DNA of 64,000 nt from Pacificibacter marinus (GTDB lineage: Bacteria > Pseudomonadota > Alphaproteobacteria > Rhodobacterales > Rhodobacteraceae): the NCBI RefSeq assembly GCF_018860505.1, contig NZ_JAHKPU010000029.1:16149-80148 (forward strand). The letters are read 5' to 3'. The position numbers and the translations under genes are program-made. The notes under the pieces are model-generated. The model searched no databases, was not told the DNA's origin, and saw only the letters and a program-made list of their open reading frames with translations. How positions within the stretch are numbered: position 1 is the first letter of the stretch; every line of letters begins with the position of its first letter. Below are positions 8,804-18,637 of this stretch, piece after piece.

Positions 8804-8830
8804 TACTTTTGGTTTAAGCGTGCAAGTGGT

Positions 8831-11245
8831 TTAGTCGTGCAAGCCAAGGGCGTTGGCCGTTTTCCAAATACGCCAGTGATCGTGTGGCATATCTGTGTGG
8901 GTCAACCCAAAGGACCGAAAGGCATCGTTCACCGCGTTAGAAAAACACGGCACACCACCCACGTGCGGGCTTTCGCCAACACCTTTTGCACCGATCGGAT
9001 GATGCGGACTTGGGGTGACGGTAAAATCGGTTTCATAGTTTGGCACTTCCCATGCCGTTGGCAGGAAGAAGTCCATCAATGTACCGGTTTTTACGTTGCC
9101 TTGTTTGTCGTAGGCAATCTCTTGCCCCAAAGCCACGGCGAGCGCCTCGGTCAAGCCGCCGTGGATTTGACCATCGATGATCATCGGGTTGATGCGTGTG
9201 CCACAATCATCCAGCGCGTAAAAACGCCGAATATCTGTCACACCCGTATCCACATCGACATCCATCACGCAGACATAGGCGCCAAAAGGATAGGTCATGT
9301 TGGGCGGATCGTAATAGCTGACCGCTTCCAAGCCTGGTTCCAGACCTGGAATGGCTTGGTTATAGGCTGCATAGGCGATCTCTTTCATGGTTTTGAACTT
9401 TTCGGGCGCGCCTTTGACGGTGAAACGATCCACATCAAATTCGACATCACTGTCGTGCACTTCCAAAAGATAGGCCGCGATCATCTGCGCTTTGGCGCGA
9501 ATTTTACGACCTGCAAGGGCCGTTGCCGCCCCCGCCACAGGAGTCGAACGTGACCCATATGTGCCAAGACCATAAGGGGCCGTGTCTGTGTCACCTTCTT
9601 CGATGGTGATGCTATCCGCAGGCAGGCCAATTTCAGTGGCAAGGATCTGCGCGAATGTTGTCGCGTGACCTTGGCCTTGCGAGATCGTACCAAGACGCGC
9701 AATCGCAGAACCGGTTGGGTGAATACGGATTTCACAACTGTCGAACATGCCCATCCCAAGGATGTCACAGTTTTTCACAGGACCAGCGCCCACGATTTCA
9801 GTAAAGAACGACAGTCCAACACCCATAAGCTTACGGGTTTTTCCAGCTTTGAAATCTTCCACACGTTGAGCTTGCTCGGCCCGCAAGCCATCATAATCGA
9901 CGGCTTTCAACGCTTGATCCCAAGCTGTGTGATAGTCACCAGAGTCGTATTCCCAGCCCAAAGCGGCTTTATACGGGAACTGATCTTTGCGGATAAAGTT
10001 GATCCGGCGCAGTTCAGCTGAATCCATGTTCAACTTGATGGCCAGAACTTCAATCATCCGCTCGATAAAATAGACAGCTTCGGTCACACGGAACGAACAG
10101 CGATAGGACACACCGCCCGGCGCTTTGTTGGTGTAGACACCATCAACCCCAAGATAAGCCACAGGAATATCGTAGGACCCTGTACAGATGTTCATGAACC
10201 CAGCAGGGAATTTGGTCGGATCAGCACAGGCATCAAAGGCACCGTGGTCGGCTGTCACATGACAATGCAGACCGGTGATTTTGCCGTCTTTGGTGGCCGA
10301 GATTTTACCCTTCATCCAATAGTCTCGCGCAAAGGCCGTGGACATCAGGTTTTCCATGCGATCCTCGACCCATTTGACAGGTTTGCCCGTCACGATAGAG
10401 GCCACGATGGAACAGATATAGCCGGGATAGACACCAACCTTATTGCCGAAACCACCGCCAATATCAGGCGAGACAACGCGGATGTTATGCTCTTCGATAC
10501 CAGACAGCATAGACGCAACTGTGCGCACCACATGCGGCGCTTGGAAGGTGCCCCACAGGGTCAGCTTGCCATTAACTTTGTCCATGGACGCAACAGAGCC
10601 ACAGGTTTCAAGCGGGCACGGGTGCGTGCGGTGATAGTACATGGATTCTTCTGCCACGACTTCCGCGTCATCCATGACTTGGTTCGTCGCAGGCTCATCG
10701 CCCACTTCCCATGTGAAAATATGGTTGTGGTGTTTGCGTGGGCCATGCGCGCCGGGCACGTTCGTATCCAGATCCTCGCGCAGAACCACGTCAGATTGCA
10801 GCGCTTCATAAGGATCGGTGATGACAGGCAATTCTTCATATTGCACGTCGAGCACTTCAACAGCGTCGGCGGCAACATAGCGATCTTTGGCCACGATAAA
10901 GGCCACTTCTTGACCTTGGAACAGCACTTTGCCGTCCGCCAGAACCATCTGCTTGTCGCCCGCAAGCGTGGGCATCCAATGCAAGCCGAGTGGCGCCAAA
11001 TCTTCGGCTGTTAGAACGGCAACAACCCCGTCGATGGCCAAAGCGGCCTCTTTGTTGATCGATGTGATCCGCGCATGTGCATAGGGAGAGCGCACAAAAT
11101 CGCCAAACAGCATACCAGGCAATTTGATGTCATCGACATAGTTGCCCTTGCCTTGGGTGAAACGCGCATCTTCGACACGTTTGCGTTTACAGCCCATGCC
11201 GCCCAAAGCATCGACGCGATCTTCGCGGGTGATTTCGTCCTTCAT
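8831..11245 (-). CDS. coxL: CoxL, form I aerobic CO dehydrogenase large subunit
   Basis: An 804-residue molybdenum hydroxylase large subunit that oxidises CO to CO2 at a Cu-S-Mo centre. The decisive loop is SYRCSFR (residues 380-386), with Cys383 as the copper-binding cysteine, so this is form I (true CO dehydrogenase) and not the AYRGAGR form II. The first loop residue is Ser where the published form I signature has Ala. GGGFGNK (263-269) contacts the cofactor, and Glu758 in GAKGVGESP matches the active-site glutamate. It overlaps coxS by four bases. Length is normal. Confidence 0.96.
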   Translation of the reverse strand: MKDEITREDRVDALGGMGCKRKRVEDARFTQGKGNYVDDIKLPGMLFGDFVRSPYAHARITSINKEAALAIDGVVAVLTAEDLAPLGLHWMPTLAGDKQMVLADGKVLFQGQEVAFIVAKDRYVAADAVEVLDVQYEELPVITDPYEALQSDVVLREDLDTNVPGAHGPRKHHNHIFTWEVGDEPATNQVMDDAEVVAEESMYYHRTHPCPLETCGSVASMDKVNGKLTLWGTFQAPHVVRTVASMLSGIEEHNIRVVSPDIGGGFGNKVGVYPGYICSIVASIVTGKPVKWVEDRMENLMSTAFARDYWMKGKISATKDGKITGLHCHVTADHGAFDACADPTKFPAGFMNICTGSYDIPVAYLGVDGVYTNKAPGGVSYRCSFRVTEAVYFIERMIEVLAIKLNMDSAELRRINFIRKDQFPYKAALGWEYDSGDYHTAWDQALKAVDYDGLRAEQAQRVEDFKAGKTRKLMGVGLSFFTEIVGAGPVKNCDILGMGMFDSCEIRIHPTGSAIARLGTISQGQGHATTFAQILATEIGLPADSITIEEGDTDTAPYGLGTYGSRSTPVAGAATALAGRKIRAKAQMIAAYLLEVHDSDVEFDVDRFTVKGAPEKFKTMKEIAYAAYNQAIPGLEPGLEAVSYYDPPNMTYPFGAYVCVMDVDVDTGVTDIRRFYALDDCGTRINPMIIDGQIHGGLTEALAVALGQEIAYDKQGNVKTGTLMDFFLPTAWEVPNYETDFTVTPSPHHPIGAKGVGESPHVGGVPCFSNAVNDAFRSFGLTHTDMPHDHWRIWKTANALGLHD

Positions 11246-11736
11246 TCTGCCGCCTCCTTAGCTGCGTTCAGCTCGTCTGCCGTGGCGAAGATCGCTTTCA
11301 CGATGTTTTGGTACCCCGTGCAGCGACACAAGTTGCCTGCCATTCCAAAGCGCACGTCTTCCTCAGTTGGGTTAGGGTTTTCTTCCAAAAATTTGGCGGC
11401 ACGGGTGATCATACCGGGGGTACAAAACCCACATTGCAACCCGTGATGTTCTTTGAACGACGTTTGTAATGCGTGCAGATTGTCTGGATCGCCGATGCCC
11501 TCAATCGTTGTGATATCCGCGCCGTTGGCCTGTGCGACAAAAACCGTGCAAGATTTCACAGATTTGCCATTCAACGTCACAGTACAGGCACCGCAATGCG
11601 TTGTTTCGCAACCGATATGTGGCCCCGTGATGTCCAACCGCTCGCGCAGGGTGTGGATCAGCAGCTCGCGTGGTTCGGCAAGAAATTCTTGTTCTTCGCC
11701 ATTCACGGTCAGCTTGATGTGCATTTTATTTGACAT
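11242..11736 (-). CDS. coxS: CoxS, CO dehydrogenase [2Fe-2S] small subunit
   Basis: A 164-residue two-cluster iron-sulfur subunit. The plant-ferredoxin-like cluster uses Cys43, Cys48, Cys51 and Cys63; the second uses Cys102, Cys105 (QCGFCTPG), Cys137 and Cys139 (CRCTGY). It carries electrons from the Mo site of CoxL to the FAD of CoxM. The ATG at 11736 has GGGAGA upstream at good spacing. Downstream it overlaps coxL by ATGA. Confidence 0.96.
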   Translation of the reverse strand: MSNKMHIKLTVNGEEQEFLAEPRELLIHTLRERLDITGPHIGCETTHCGACTVTLNGKSVKSCTVFVAQANGADITTIEGIGDPDNLHALQTSFKEHHGLQCGFCTPGMITRAAKFLEENPNPTEEDVRFGMAGNLCRCTGYQNIVKAIFATADELNAAKEAAE

Positions 11737-11748
11737 AATGTTCTCCCT

Positions 11749-12603
11749 TTACGCCCGTGACCACGCCCGTGCGATCGCACGTCGTAAGATCAAGGATGCC
11801 ACATGGCGTTTGAATTCGATCGGCCCACGGTTGTCTTCAGTCGGGTCAATATCGCCGAGCATCGCCGCAACGGCGGCGTCCATCGCCGCATCATCCACAA
11901 CTGTGCCAACCAAGGCCGCGCCGGCCTCTTCAGAATAAATCGGCGTGTCACTGAGGTTTGTCATCGCGATAGAGGCAGAGGTGCATTTGCCCCCCTCTTT
12001 CACGATTTGCACCGCAGCCGCGGCCGTCGCGTAATCACCGATTTTGCGCTTTTGTTTCTCGTAAGCGTAGCCACCCACCGGCTGGTCAAATGACACGGCG
12101 GTTAAAACTTCGTCGTCTTCGCGGTCAGTCATGTAAGCCGCTTCATAGAAATCGCGCGCAGCAACATACCGAGGACCATCAGGTCCGATCAAATGAAAGG
12201 TCGCATCAAGACATTGCATCAACCCCGGCATGTCATTGCCCGGATCGCCATTGGCAACATTGCCCCCAATCGTGCCCATATAACGCACTTGCGGGTCAGC
12301 AATTTGCAAAGAGGCTTCGCGTAAAATAGGCGCGGCCTCGGTCAAAGCCACGCTGGCGATAATCTCTGATTGTGTGGTCATCGCGCCAAGGCGGATCGTG
12401 CCGCCCTCGACTGTTATGCCTGTAAGGCCGCTCACATCTTGCAGATCGATCAGATGCGGCACCTCAGCCATGCGCAGCTTCATCATTGGGATCAAGCTGT
12501 GCCCGCCCGCAAGAACACGAGCATCATCCCCATGCTCGGTCAGGATGGCTAAAACACCGTCCATATCTGTCGGGCGATAGTATTCAAACGCCGCTGGAAT
12601 CAT
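11749..12603 (-). CDS. coxM: CoxM, CO dehydrogenase FAD subunit
   Basis: A 284-residue FAD-binding medium subunit. AGGHS (residues 32-36) and TIGGN (111-115) are the two FAD pyrophosphate motifs of the family, and the C-terminal CO_deh_flav_C domain follows. It passes electrons to the respiratory quinone pool. First of the three structural genes in the usual M-S-L order. Its Shine-Dalgarno AGGGAGG lies in one arm of a hairpin (12612-12640). Confidence 0.95.
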   Translation of the reverse strand: MIPAAFEYYRPTDMDGVLAILTEHGDDARVLAGGHSLIPMMKLRMAEVPHLIDLQDVSGLTGITVEGGTIRLGAMTTQSEIIASVALTEAAPILREASLQIADPQVRYMGTIGGNVANGDPGNDMPGLMQCLDATFHLIGPDGPRYVAARDFYEAAYMTDREDDEVLTAVSFDQPVGGYAYEKQKRKIGDYATAAAAVQIVKEGGKCTSASIAMTNLSDTPIYSEEAGAALVGTVVDDAAMDAAVAAMLGDIDPTEDNRGPIEFKRHVASLILRRAIARAWSRA

Positions 12604-12611
12604 CGCTTTTC

Positions 12612-12640
12612 CTCCCTAAGCTTAATTTCTGGCTAGGGAG
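12612..12640 (-). promoter_or_regulatory. Shine-Dalgarno-sequestering hairpin before coxM
   Basis: CTCCCTA (12612-12618) pairs with TAGGGAG (12634-12640), and two more pairs form if A12619 bulges. On the mRNA (minus strand) the downstream arm contains the coxM ribosome-binding site AGGGAGG, ending 8 bases before the ATG. Folding would hide it, so this may set or regulate coxMSL translation. Confidence 0.5.
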
Positions 12641-12688
12641 AGGCTGCACACCAATGCATGCAGACGCTTTTCAAAACGCTTAAATTCC

Positions 12689-12710
12689 GCGCATTTTGTA
12701 CGAAATGCGC
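12689..12710 (-). promoter_or_regulatory. Hairpin just after coxC
   Basis: Perfect 8-bp arms GCGCATTT (12689-12696) and AAATGCGC (12703-12710) around six bases, starting 3 bases beyond the coxC stop on the minus strand. No T-run follows, so it is more likely an attenuator or mRNA stabiliser than a full terminator. Confidence 0.45.
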
Positions 12711-12713
12711 CGC

Positions 12714-13865
12714 TCAGCGCACGAGTTGCGCCGCCGCGTCGCTGAAGGCGGCCTCGGCATCTTTCAATTGCGATCGGCTGACAGGCACAGGTGGCATTTT
12801 GTCAGCGGCAAAAAAGCACTGACCTTTGTCTTTACTCCGCTCGAACCGCGTGACCTTGGACGGGTTCACCAAATAGCTGCGATGCACTTTGATAAATCCT
12901 GCAGGCACCAACCGTTTGGTCGCTTCGGTGATGGGCCAGACGCAAAAATACCGCGCGCTGGCGGTGTAGACTTGGCAGTAATGCCCATCGGCGCGCACGA
13001 AATTGATGTCATCGGGGGCGACAAAAACCTTACCGCCATCGCGCTCGCATGGAATGCGCCGCAAGGCGGCTTGGCGTTCACTCTCAGCCTGCGCGCTTGC
13101 GGCCCGCGCTGTGTCCACTGACGTGTTCTGCTTTGGGTCAAGTGCCGTTTCCGCCGGAATCAAAATCGTTGATCCGACCCACAAAAACGACCCCAAAATC
13201 ACAAAGCTCGACAAGATCACGCCAATCGCCATGGTCTCATTGCTGATCAAAGGCCCGAACTCGCGGATCGACGGTAAAGCGATGAAATTGGTTTCGGACA
13301 TTGCAATGAAGTGCACTGAAAACACCGCCAGCCCGAAACACAGCGTTCCGATCAAAATCGTCCGATTGGACCGCTGCCGATACGCCACGCTAAACGCGAC
13401 GATGCACAGACCGATTGCCAAGACGGACGAACTTAGCACCCCGTAAACCGTATACACGGGCCGACACAACTGCATCCCCGCCATACCAACATAATGCATC
13501 GCCAAAATGCCCGCGCCAACAAGCGCCCCCGCGAACATGATGCTCAACTTGGTGCGCGGGGTGAAATGCAAGATCACCAAAGCCAAGGCCACGATTAAAA
13601 TCGCCATCAAAGCCGAAACCAGAGTCAGCGCCGCGTCATAGTAAAACAAGATCGGCATACTCAAACCCAGCATCGCAATGAAGTGCATCGACCAGATGCC
13701 ACCCCCAAAGGCAATCGACGCAAGCGCTACCGCAAGTTTGCGCTGCGCAACCGATTTGCGCGACAAGTCTTTGGTCAAAGACAGACCTGCTGCACCACCG
13801 AATAAAGCCACGACAAATGAAATCGCAACCAGCCAAATGTTATGTCCGTATTCTAAAAATTCCAT
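12714..13865 (-). CDS. coxC: CoxC, MHYT-sensor/LytTR regulator
   Basis: About 383 residues. The N-terminal ~240 residues form seven membrane segments of the MHYT type, with repeated motifs GIWSMHFIAMLG, ILAMHYVGMAGM and AVFSVHFIAMSE, whose His and Met residues are thought to bind copper and sense a diatomic gas such as CO or O2. The C-terminal ~110 residues are a LytTR DNA-binding domain (VRADGHYCQVYT, VHRSYLVNPSKV). The same MHYT-LytTR layout occurs in CoxC/CoxH of Oligotropha. It is the first cox gene and a likely membrane-bound activator of the operon. The start is uncertain: ATGs at 13865 and 13886 both lack a strong ribosome-binding site. Confidence 0.85.
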   Translation of the reverse strand: MEFLEYGHNIWLVAISFVVALFGGAAGLSLTKDLSRKSVAQRKLAVALASIAFGGGIWSMHFIAMLGLSMPILFYYDAALTLVSALMAILIVALALVILHFTPRTKLSIMFAGALVGAGILAMHYVGMAGMQLCRPVYTVYGVLSSSVLAIGLCIVAFSVAYRQRSNRTILIGTLCFGLAVFSVHFIAMSETNFIALPSIREFGPLISNETMAIGVILSSFVILGSFLWVGSTILIPAETALDPKQNTSVDTARAASAQAESERQAALRRIPCERDGGKVFVAPDDINFVRADGHYCQVYTASARYFCVWPITEATKRLVPAGFIKVHRSYLVNPSKVTRFERSKDKGQCFFAADKMPPVPVSRSQLKDAEAAFSDAAAQLVR

Positions 13866-13896
13866 TCGCCAAAGATGTATGAGCATGCAATCAAAT

Positions 13897-13920
13897 GCAA
13901 TTGGGCAATGCACCAATTGC
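13897..13920. promoter_or_regulatory. Palindrome in the cox promoter region
   Basis: Perfect 8-bp inverted repeat GCAATTGG (13897-13904) and CCAATTGC (13913-13920) with an 8-base spacer, about 32 bases upstream of the coxC start on the minus strand. A candidate operator for the cox operon; whether CoxC itself binds it is unknown, as LytTR proteins usually prefer direct repeats. Confidence 0.45.
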
Positions 13921-14263
13921 GCTCAACATAATGTGCCTTTGACCATTTTCCTGCGGGTCTGCACCATAGATATTTACCCGTCCAAGGCAGAACTGTGGCT
14001 CAACGTTTTCTGCGCATCGCCGTGCGAAGCAAACCACGACACCTAACCTATCGTTGGCTTTTGGGGATGCTATCTATGGTGAAAAACAGCCCGCTTCGAT
14101 CAACAAAGTTGCCACCACGGCATTTTCATCGCCTGAAAGGCAATATTCACGCCAATGTGAGTACATTCGATAACTTTTTTCGACAGAAATTTCATACTGT
14201 CGCGTAACTATGCTTAAAGGCCGAAAACTATCTAAGGTCATAATCGGTTAAAGGAACTTTCGT
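13921..14263. other. Intergenic region between coxC and the RND adaptor
   Basis: Divergent intergenic stretch holding the outward promoters for the cox operon and the efflux genes. Apart from the ribosome-binding site AAAGGAA at 14250-14256, I see no convincing gene or structured element. Confidence 0.5.
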
Positions 14264-15385
14264 TTGAAGAAATTGTTGGTCGTTATTGCATCCGTCGCAG
14301 TCCTGTCTGGGGCATATGTTTATTCTTTTGGTCTGCCGCCTGCAATTGCAGCACTGGTCAGCTCAGATGCGCCCAGTGATGCGGGTGCTGCCACAGTGGC
14401 GCGCGGCGGTGGGGGCCGACGTAATAGTGCCACCACCGTGGTTTTGGCTCCGCTAGAACAGCGAAGCTACGAACTGGTCTTGCGCACGATTGGCACCGCG
14501 ACAGCCCAGCACAGTGTTGATGTTCTTGCCAGTGAAGCCGGCACCGTGGCCGAAATGCTGATGGCCGCAAACTCAAACGTCGAAGCCGGTGATGTTCTGC
14601 TAAAACTGGATGACCGCTCACAGCAGTTGGCCTTGGAAATTGCCGAAGCAGAACGCGATCAGGCCCAAACCACCGTCAACCGCTATGAGGCACTGAAAGC
14701 CAGCGGCAATCTGACGGTAACAAATGTATCACTGACCGAAGCCGAAATTGCCCTTCGACTGGCTGAGGCCAACGTCGGATTGGCCAGAATTGCCCTTGAA
14801 GATCGTGTCATTCGTGCCCCCATCGCGGGGCAATTGGGTTTGAGCGACATTCAGGTGGGCGATTTCATTTCCATCAATACCCCCATCGTCAGCATCGATG
14901 ATTCCAGCACAATTGTAGCGGAATTCGAAGTGCCCGAGCGCTCTGTGGATCTGTTGGAAATAGGCAAACCTGTTTTGATTGGCACACCAACCTACACTGG
15001 GCGCGTCTTTGAAGGGGCGGTCACTGGGTTTGATACGCAACTGGACGCCGTCACACGCAGCGCCACGGGACGGGCTGAAATTGACAACACGCAAGGTCTG
15101 CTGTTGTCGGGCATGACGTTCAACGTGCGTATGGTCGACGAGACAGCCCCCTTGCCTGTCGTCCCCTCCACAGCGATCACATGGGATCGCACAGGCGCTG
15201 GCATTTGGGTTTCAGACGAGCGCCGCGCCACACGACACGCAGTCACCATCCGCTTCCGCGAAGGCGACTGGGTTTGGATCGAAACCGACGTGCCTTTGGG
15301 CAGTGAGGTTGTCGTTGAAGGGGCCGCCAAACTGCGCGATGGCGCAACTGTGACCTCGGCCACTGATGCAAAGGGTCGGTCATGA
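14264..15385 (+). CDS. RND efflux periplasmic adaptor (HlyD/AcrA family)
   Basis: A 373-residue membrane-fusion protein. An N-terminal signal/anchor (residues ~1-25) is followed by a barrel-sandwich (lipoyl) domain with a helical hairpin (around 75-165: ASEAGTVAEM, then IRAPIAGQLGL), a beta-barrel domain and a membrane-proximal domain. It starts with TTG, with AAAGGAA seven bases upstream. It overlaps the permease gene by ATGA. No outer-membrane TolC homologue is adjacent, so it must use one encoded elsewhere. Substrate unknown. Confidence 0.9.
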   Translation: MKKLLVVIASVAVLSGAYVYSFGLPPAIAALVSSDAPSDAGAATVARGGGGRRNSATTVVLAPLEQRSYELVLRTIGTATAQHSVDVLASEAGTVAEMLMAANSNVEAGDVLLKLDDRSQQLALEIAEAERDQAQTTVNRYEALKASGNLTVTNVSLTEAEIALRLAEANVGLARIALEDRVIRAPIAGQLGLSDIQVGDFISINTPIVSIDDSSTIVAEFEVPERSVDLLEIGKPVLIGTPTYTGRVFEGAVTGFDTQLDAVTRSATGRAEIDNTQGLLLSGMTFNVRMVDETAPLPVVPSTAITWDRTGAGIWVSDERRATRHAVTIRFREGDWVWIETDVPLGSEVVVEGAAKLRDGATVTSATDAKGRS

Positions 15386-18300
15386 GCTTAGAGAAAAAAC
15401 TGCATAAATCTGGGTTTGCCGACACTTTTGTCGCCCGACCGATCTTTGGGATTGTTCTCAACCTTTTGGTGATTATCGCAGGCCTTGCCGCTTTAACCAG
15501 CGTCGATGTGCGCGAAATGCCAGATGTCGATCGCCCCGTTTTGTCGGTGCGTACAACTTATGAAGGCGCTGTGCCTGCCACTGTAGATTCAGAAATCACC
15601 CAAGTGTTAGAGGACGCATTGAGCGCACTCGAAGGGCTGTCTTATATGGAATCGTCCTCCAGCACAGGGTCAAGCCGGATCACGATTGACCTATCCGATA
15701 ACACAGATGTTGATGTTGCGGCCAATGAAGCGCGTGAAATCGTATCCAGCACAATGCGGCAACTGCCCGATGACGTGGATGATCCCACCGTTAGCAAAAG
15801 TGACACCAACTCTGATGCGATTATCAGGCTGGCCTTGCTTGGGGATGCATCGTTTGACACGCTGACCCAGCTTGCCGAAGGGCCTATATATGAGCGGCTG
15901 TCTACGATTGATGGCATCGCCGAAGTCACCGTACGGGGCAATCAATCCAACGAATTTCGCGTCACGGTCAATCTGACCTCCCTGCTCAGCCGCGGTTTGA
16001 CAATTTTCGACGTCAGCACCGCCTTGCAAAACCTGCGCGATGACACGCCTTTGGGATCGATTGAAGCCCAAAACCAGACCCTTTCGTTGAGTGTCGCCAA
16101 CAAAAATGTCACGGTCGATACAATCGCATCGCTCCAAATCAACAGCACAACCACCGTCGCAGATGTCGCATTGGTGCAGCTTGTCCCCGAAGAAAGCTCA
16201 GTCTTTGCCCGCGTTAACGGTCAGACCGCGATTGGCATGGACATCACCCGTCAATCTATCGGCAACACGCTTGAGATTTCGCGCGCGGTGACCATTGCCG
16301 TAGACGAGCTGCAATCGCAATTGCCCGAAGGGGTCGAACTGATCATTGGCTCAGACGATGGAATCTTTATCGAAGGCTCGATCTCTGAGGTGGTGAAATC
16401 AATCATGCTGGCCACGGCCATTGTGGTTGCGGTGATCTTTGTGTTCCTGCGCTCGCCACGGGCCACTTTTATTCCGGCTGTGACCATTCCAGTGGCGCTG
16501 ATCGGCACTTTGGCCGCGATTTGGATCACCGGATTTTCGGTCAACACCATCAGCTTGCTGGCGCTGGTTTTGGCGACGGGCATGGTTGTGGATGACGCGA
16601 TTGTTGTGATCGAAAACATCGTACGCAAACGCAAAGAAGGTATGGGCGCTTTCGCGGCGGCCGCAGCAGGCACCAACGAGGTGTTCTTTGCCGTGATCTC
16701 GACCACGGCGACCTTGGCGGCTGTGTTTATTCCTATTTCATTCCTGCCCGGTCAGGCCGGTGGCGTCTTTGCCGAATTTGGGTTTGTGCTGGCCTTCGCT
16801 GTCACGCTTTCGTCTTTCACGGCGCTCACATTAACCCCTGTCTTGGCCGCCCTTTTGGACCCTGGAAAACGCGATGCCGAACGCCCGTCTGGAGCGACAA
16901 AACCAAGCGCGCTGGCCAGATACTTCGGCAAGGTCATGGATTTTGCGATCAGAACGCCGATCCTGATCCTCGCGATTGCGGGCGGCTTTGTGATGATCGC
17001 GATTGCTGCGGCGACCACTTTACCGTCAACAGTGACCCCCACCGAAGATCGGGGCTTCTTTTTGATCCAAGCACGCGGGGCTTCGGACACAACCGTGTCT
17101 TATCTCGACAGTCAGGTGGTGATGGTCGAAGACATTCTTCAGCCGTACTACGAGTCCGGTGAAATTCAGACCATACAAAGCATTATCGGCGTTGGTGGCG
17201 GAACAAGTGGCTTTATCATCGTGCGTCTGCCCGATTGGAATGAACGTGATTTTACCCAAGCGGAACTCATGTCCAAGATCAATGGCCAACTGTCTGCAAT
17301 TCCAGGCGTACAAATCAGCGCAAGGTCGAGCAACAGCTTGAATATTCGTGGCGGTGGCAGCGGACTTGGGCTGGCAGTCACCGGCACAAATCTTGATGAT
17401 ATGACCGCTGCTGCGGAAACACTGATCGCGGCCATGGCCCAAGACGAGACCTTTGTGAACCCACAATTGTCGAGCGCCAGCGTGAATGCGCAATTGCAAG
17501 TGAACGTCAACGATGCCGCCGCCAGCGACATGGGGCTAACCAGTTCAGAAATGACAGCCCTGATCAGCGCGATGGTGCAAGGCGATGTCGCCGTCAGCGT
17601 GTTTGAAAATGACACAGAAGTTGACGTTAACGTCGTGCCAGGAGGGCCGCCCATTGATGATCCGTCAGACATCGCCTCTTTGTCAGTGCGTTTGGACAGC
17701 GGTGATTATGTGCCGGTTTCTGCCCTTGCCACGTTGGAAATGGCCGTATCTGAGGCGCAGATCGAACGCCAAGGCGGGGCTTTGACGATCGACTTGCAAG
17801 CCAACCTTGGCGAAGGTGTCAACCTGTCCACCGCTATGGCCCGTGCGCAAGATCTTGCGGCTGAAGCCTTGCCCGAAGGTATGGGACTTATTTTCACCGG
17901 TGAGGCGGCAACGCTGAGCGATGGTGCAAATGCACTTTACGCCGTCTTCGGCGTGGCGATGCTTGTGGTTTTATTGGTGCTTGCTGCGCAGTTCGAAAGC
18001 TTTGCCAGCGCTGTCGTGATCATGATGACGGTGCCCTTTGGTTTGGCCGCTGCCCTTTTGGCGATCTCGCTGACGGGCGGATCATTGAACTATTACAGTC
18101 AAATCGGTTTGGTGATTTTGATTGGCGTTATGGCCAAAAACGGGATTTTGATTGTCGAGTTTGCCAATCAGTTGCGTGAAAAAGGTCAAGACATCGACGC
18201 CGCAATCCGAAACGCTGTACAACTGCGTATTCGTCCAGTGATGATGACAATGATCTCGACCATCTTTGGCGGTTTGCCCTTGATCTTTACCTCAGGTGCA

Positions 18301-18480
18301 GGTGCCGAGGCGCGGATTGCTGTGGGCTGGGTCATTGTGGGCGGCTTGGGTTTTGCCACCGTGTTTACGTTGTTTTTGACGCCGATCTTCTATCGCTGGA
18401 TTGCCGTTTGGGGCACAGCGCCCGGTGCGGCTGCGGCGCGCTTGAAATCTGAGATCACAACATCTACAGCAAAAGCCTAA
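15382..18480 (+). CDS. RND multidrug/solvent efflux permease (AcrB/MexF family)
   Basis: A 1032-residue inner-membrane RND transporter with 12 predicted membrane segments and two large periplasmic loops. The TM4 proton relay region is ATGMVVDDAIVVIENI with the paired aspartates; GVMAKNGILIVEFAN is the matching TM10 signature. The family is HAE-1 (hydrophobe/amphiphile efflux). It forms a two-gene operon with the adaptor and ends at a clear terminator. Confidence 0.93.
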   Translation: MSLEKKLHKSGFADTFVARPIFGIVLNLLVIIAGLAALTSVDVREMPDVDRPVLSVRTTYEGAVPATVDSEITQVLEDALSALEGLSYMESSSSTGSSRITIDLSDNTDVDVAANEAREIVSSTMRQLPDDVDDPTVSKSDTNSDAIIRLALLGDASFDTLTQLAEGPIYERLSTIDGIAEVTVRGNQSNEFRVTVNLTSLLSRGLTIFDVSTALQNLRDDTPLGSIEAQNQTLSLSVANKNVTVDTIASLQINSTTTVADVALVQLVPEESSVFARVNGQTAIGMDITRQSIGNTLEISRAVTIAVDELQSQLPEGVELIIGSDDGIFIEGSISEVVKSIMLATAIVVAVIFVFLRSPRATFIPAVTIPVALIGTLAAIWITGFSVNTISLLALVLATGMVVDDAIVVIENIVRKRKEGMGAFAAAAAGTNEVFFAVISTTATLAAVFIPISFLPGQAGGVFAEFGFVLAFAVTLSSFTALTLTPVLAALLDPGKRDAERPSGATKPSALARYFGKVMDFAIRTPILILAIAGGFVMIAIAAATTLPSTVTPTEDRGFFLIQARGASDTTVSYLDSQVVMVEDILQPYYESGEIQTIQSIIGVGGGTSGFIIVRLPDWNERDFTQAELMSKINGQLSAIPGVQISARSSNSLNIRGGGSGLGLAVTGTNLDDMTAAAETLIAAMAQDETFVNPQLSSASVNAQLQVNVNDAAASDMGLTSSEMTALISAMVQGDVAVSVFENDTEVDVNVVPGGPPIDDPSDIASLSVRLDSGDYVPVSALATLEMAVSEAQIERQGGALTIDLQANLGEGVNLSTAMARAQDLAAEALPEGMGLIFTGEAATLSDGANALYAVFGVAMLVVLLVLAAQFESFASAVVIMMTVPFGLAAALLAISLTGGSLNYYSQIGLVILIGVMAKNGILIVEFANQLREKGQDIDAAIRNAVQLRIRPVMMTMISTIFGGLPLIFTSGAGAEARIAVGWVIVGGLGFATVFTLFLTPIFYRWIAVWGTAPGAAAARLKSEITTSTAKA

Positions 18481-18493
18481 ATATAAAAATCTG

Positions 18494-18524
18494 CGGCCGG
18501 TGGTTTACATCACCGGTCGTTTTT
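18494..18524 (+). terminator. Intrinsic terminator after RND operon
   Basis: Stem CGGCCGGTG (18494-18502) and CACCGGTCG (18511-18519), one G-T pair, 8-base loop, followed by TTTTT. Confidence 0.85.
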
Positions 18525-18542
18525 GACCCAAACCTGCGTTTG

Positions 18543-18557
18543 TTGCCGTTTCGGCAA
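18543..18557. promoter_or_regulatory. LysR-type box upstream of RidA paralogue 2
   Basis: TTGCC-GTTTC-GGCAA, a palindrome holding a T-N11-A LysR motif, 80 bases before the RidA start. The same TTGCC-N5-GGCAA architecture occurs at 20136-20150 in front of the TRAP operon, with a LysR gene between them. Confidence 0.6.
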
Positions 18558-18637
18558 AGCTCCCCTACCTGATACGTTCTTCCCGTGACCAATCCCAAAA
18601 TCTAATGATGGATCTGTACCCATCGAGAGGATTGATC

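Noticed and set aside
8747..9553. 268-codon open frame opposite coxL and coxD
   Set aside because: Crosses a gene boundary and has no recognisable domain; coxL accounts for the sequence.
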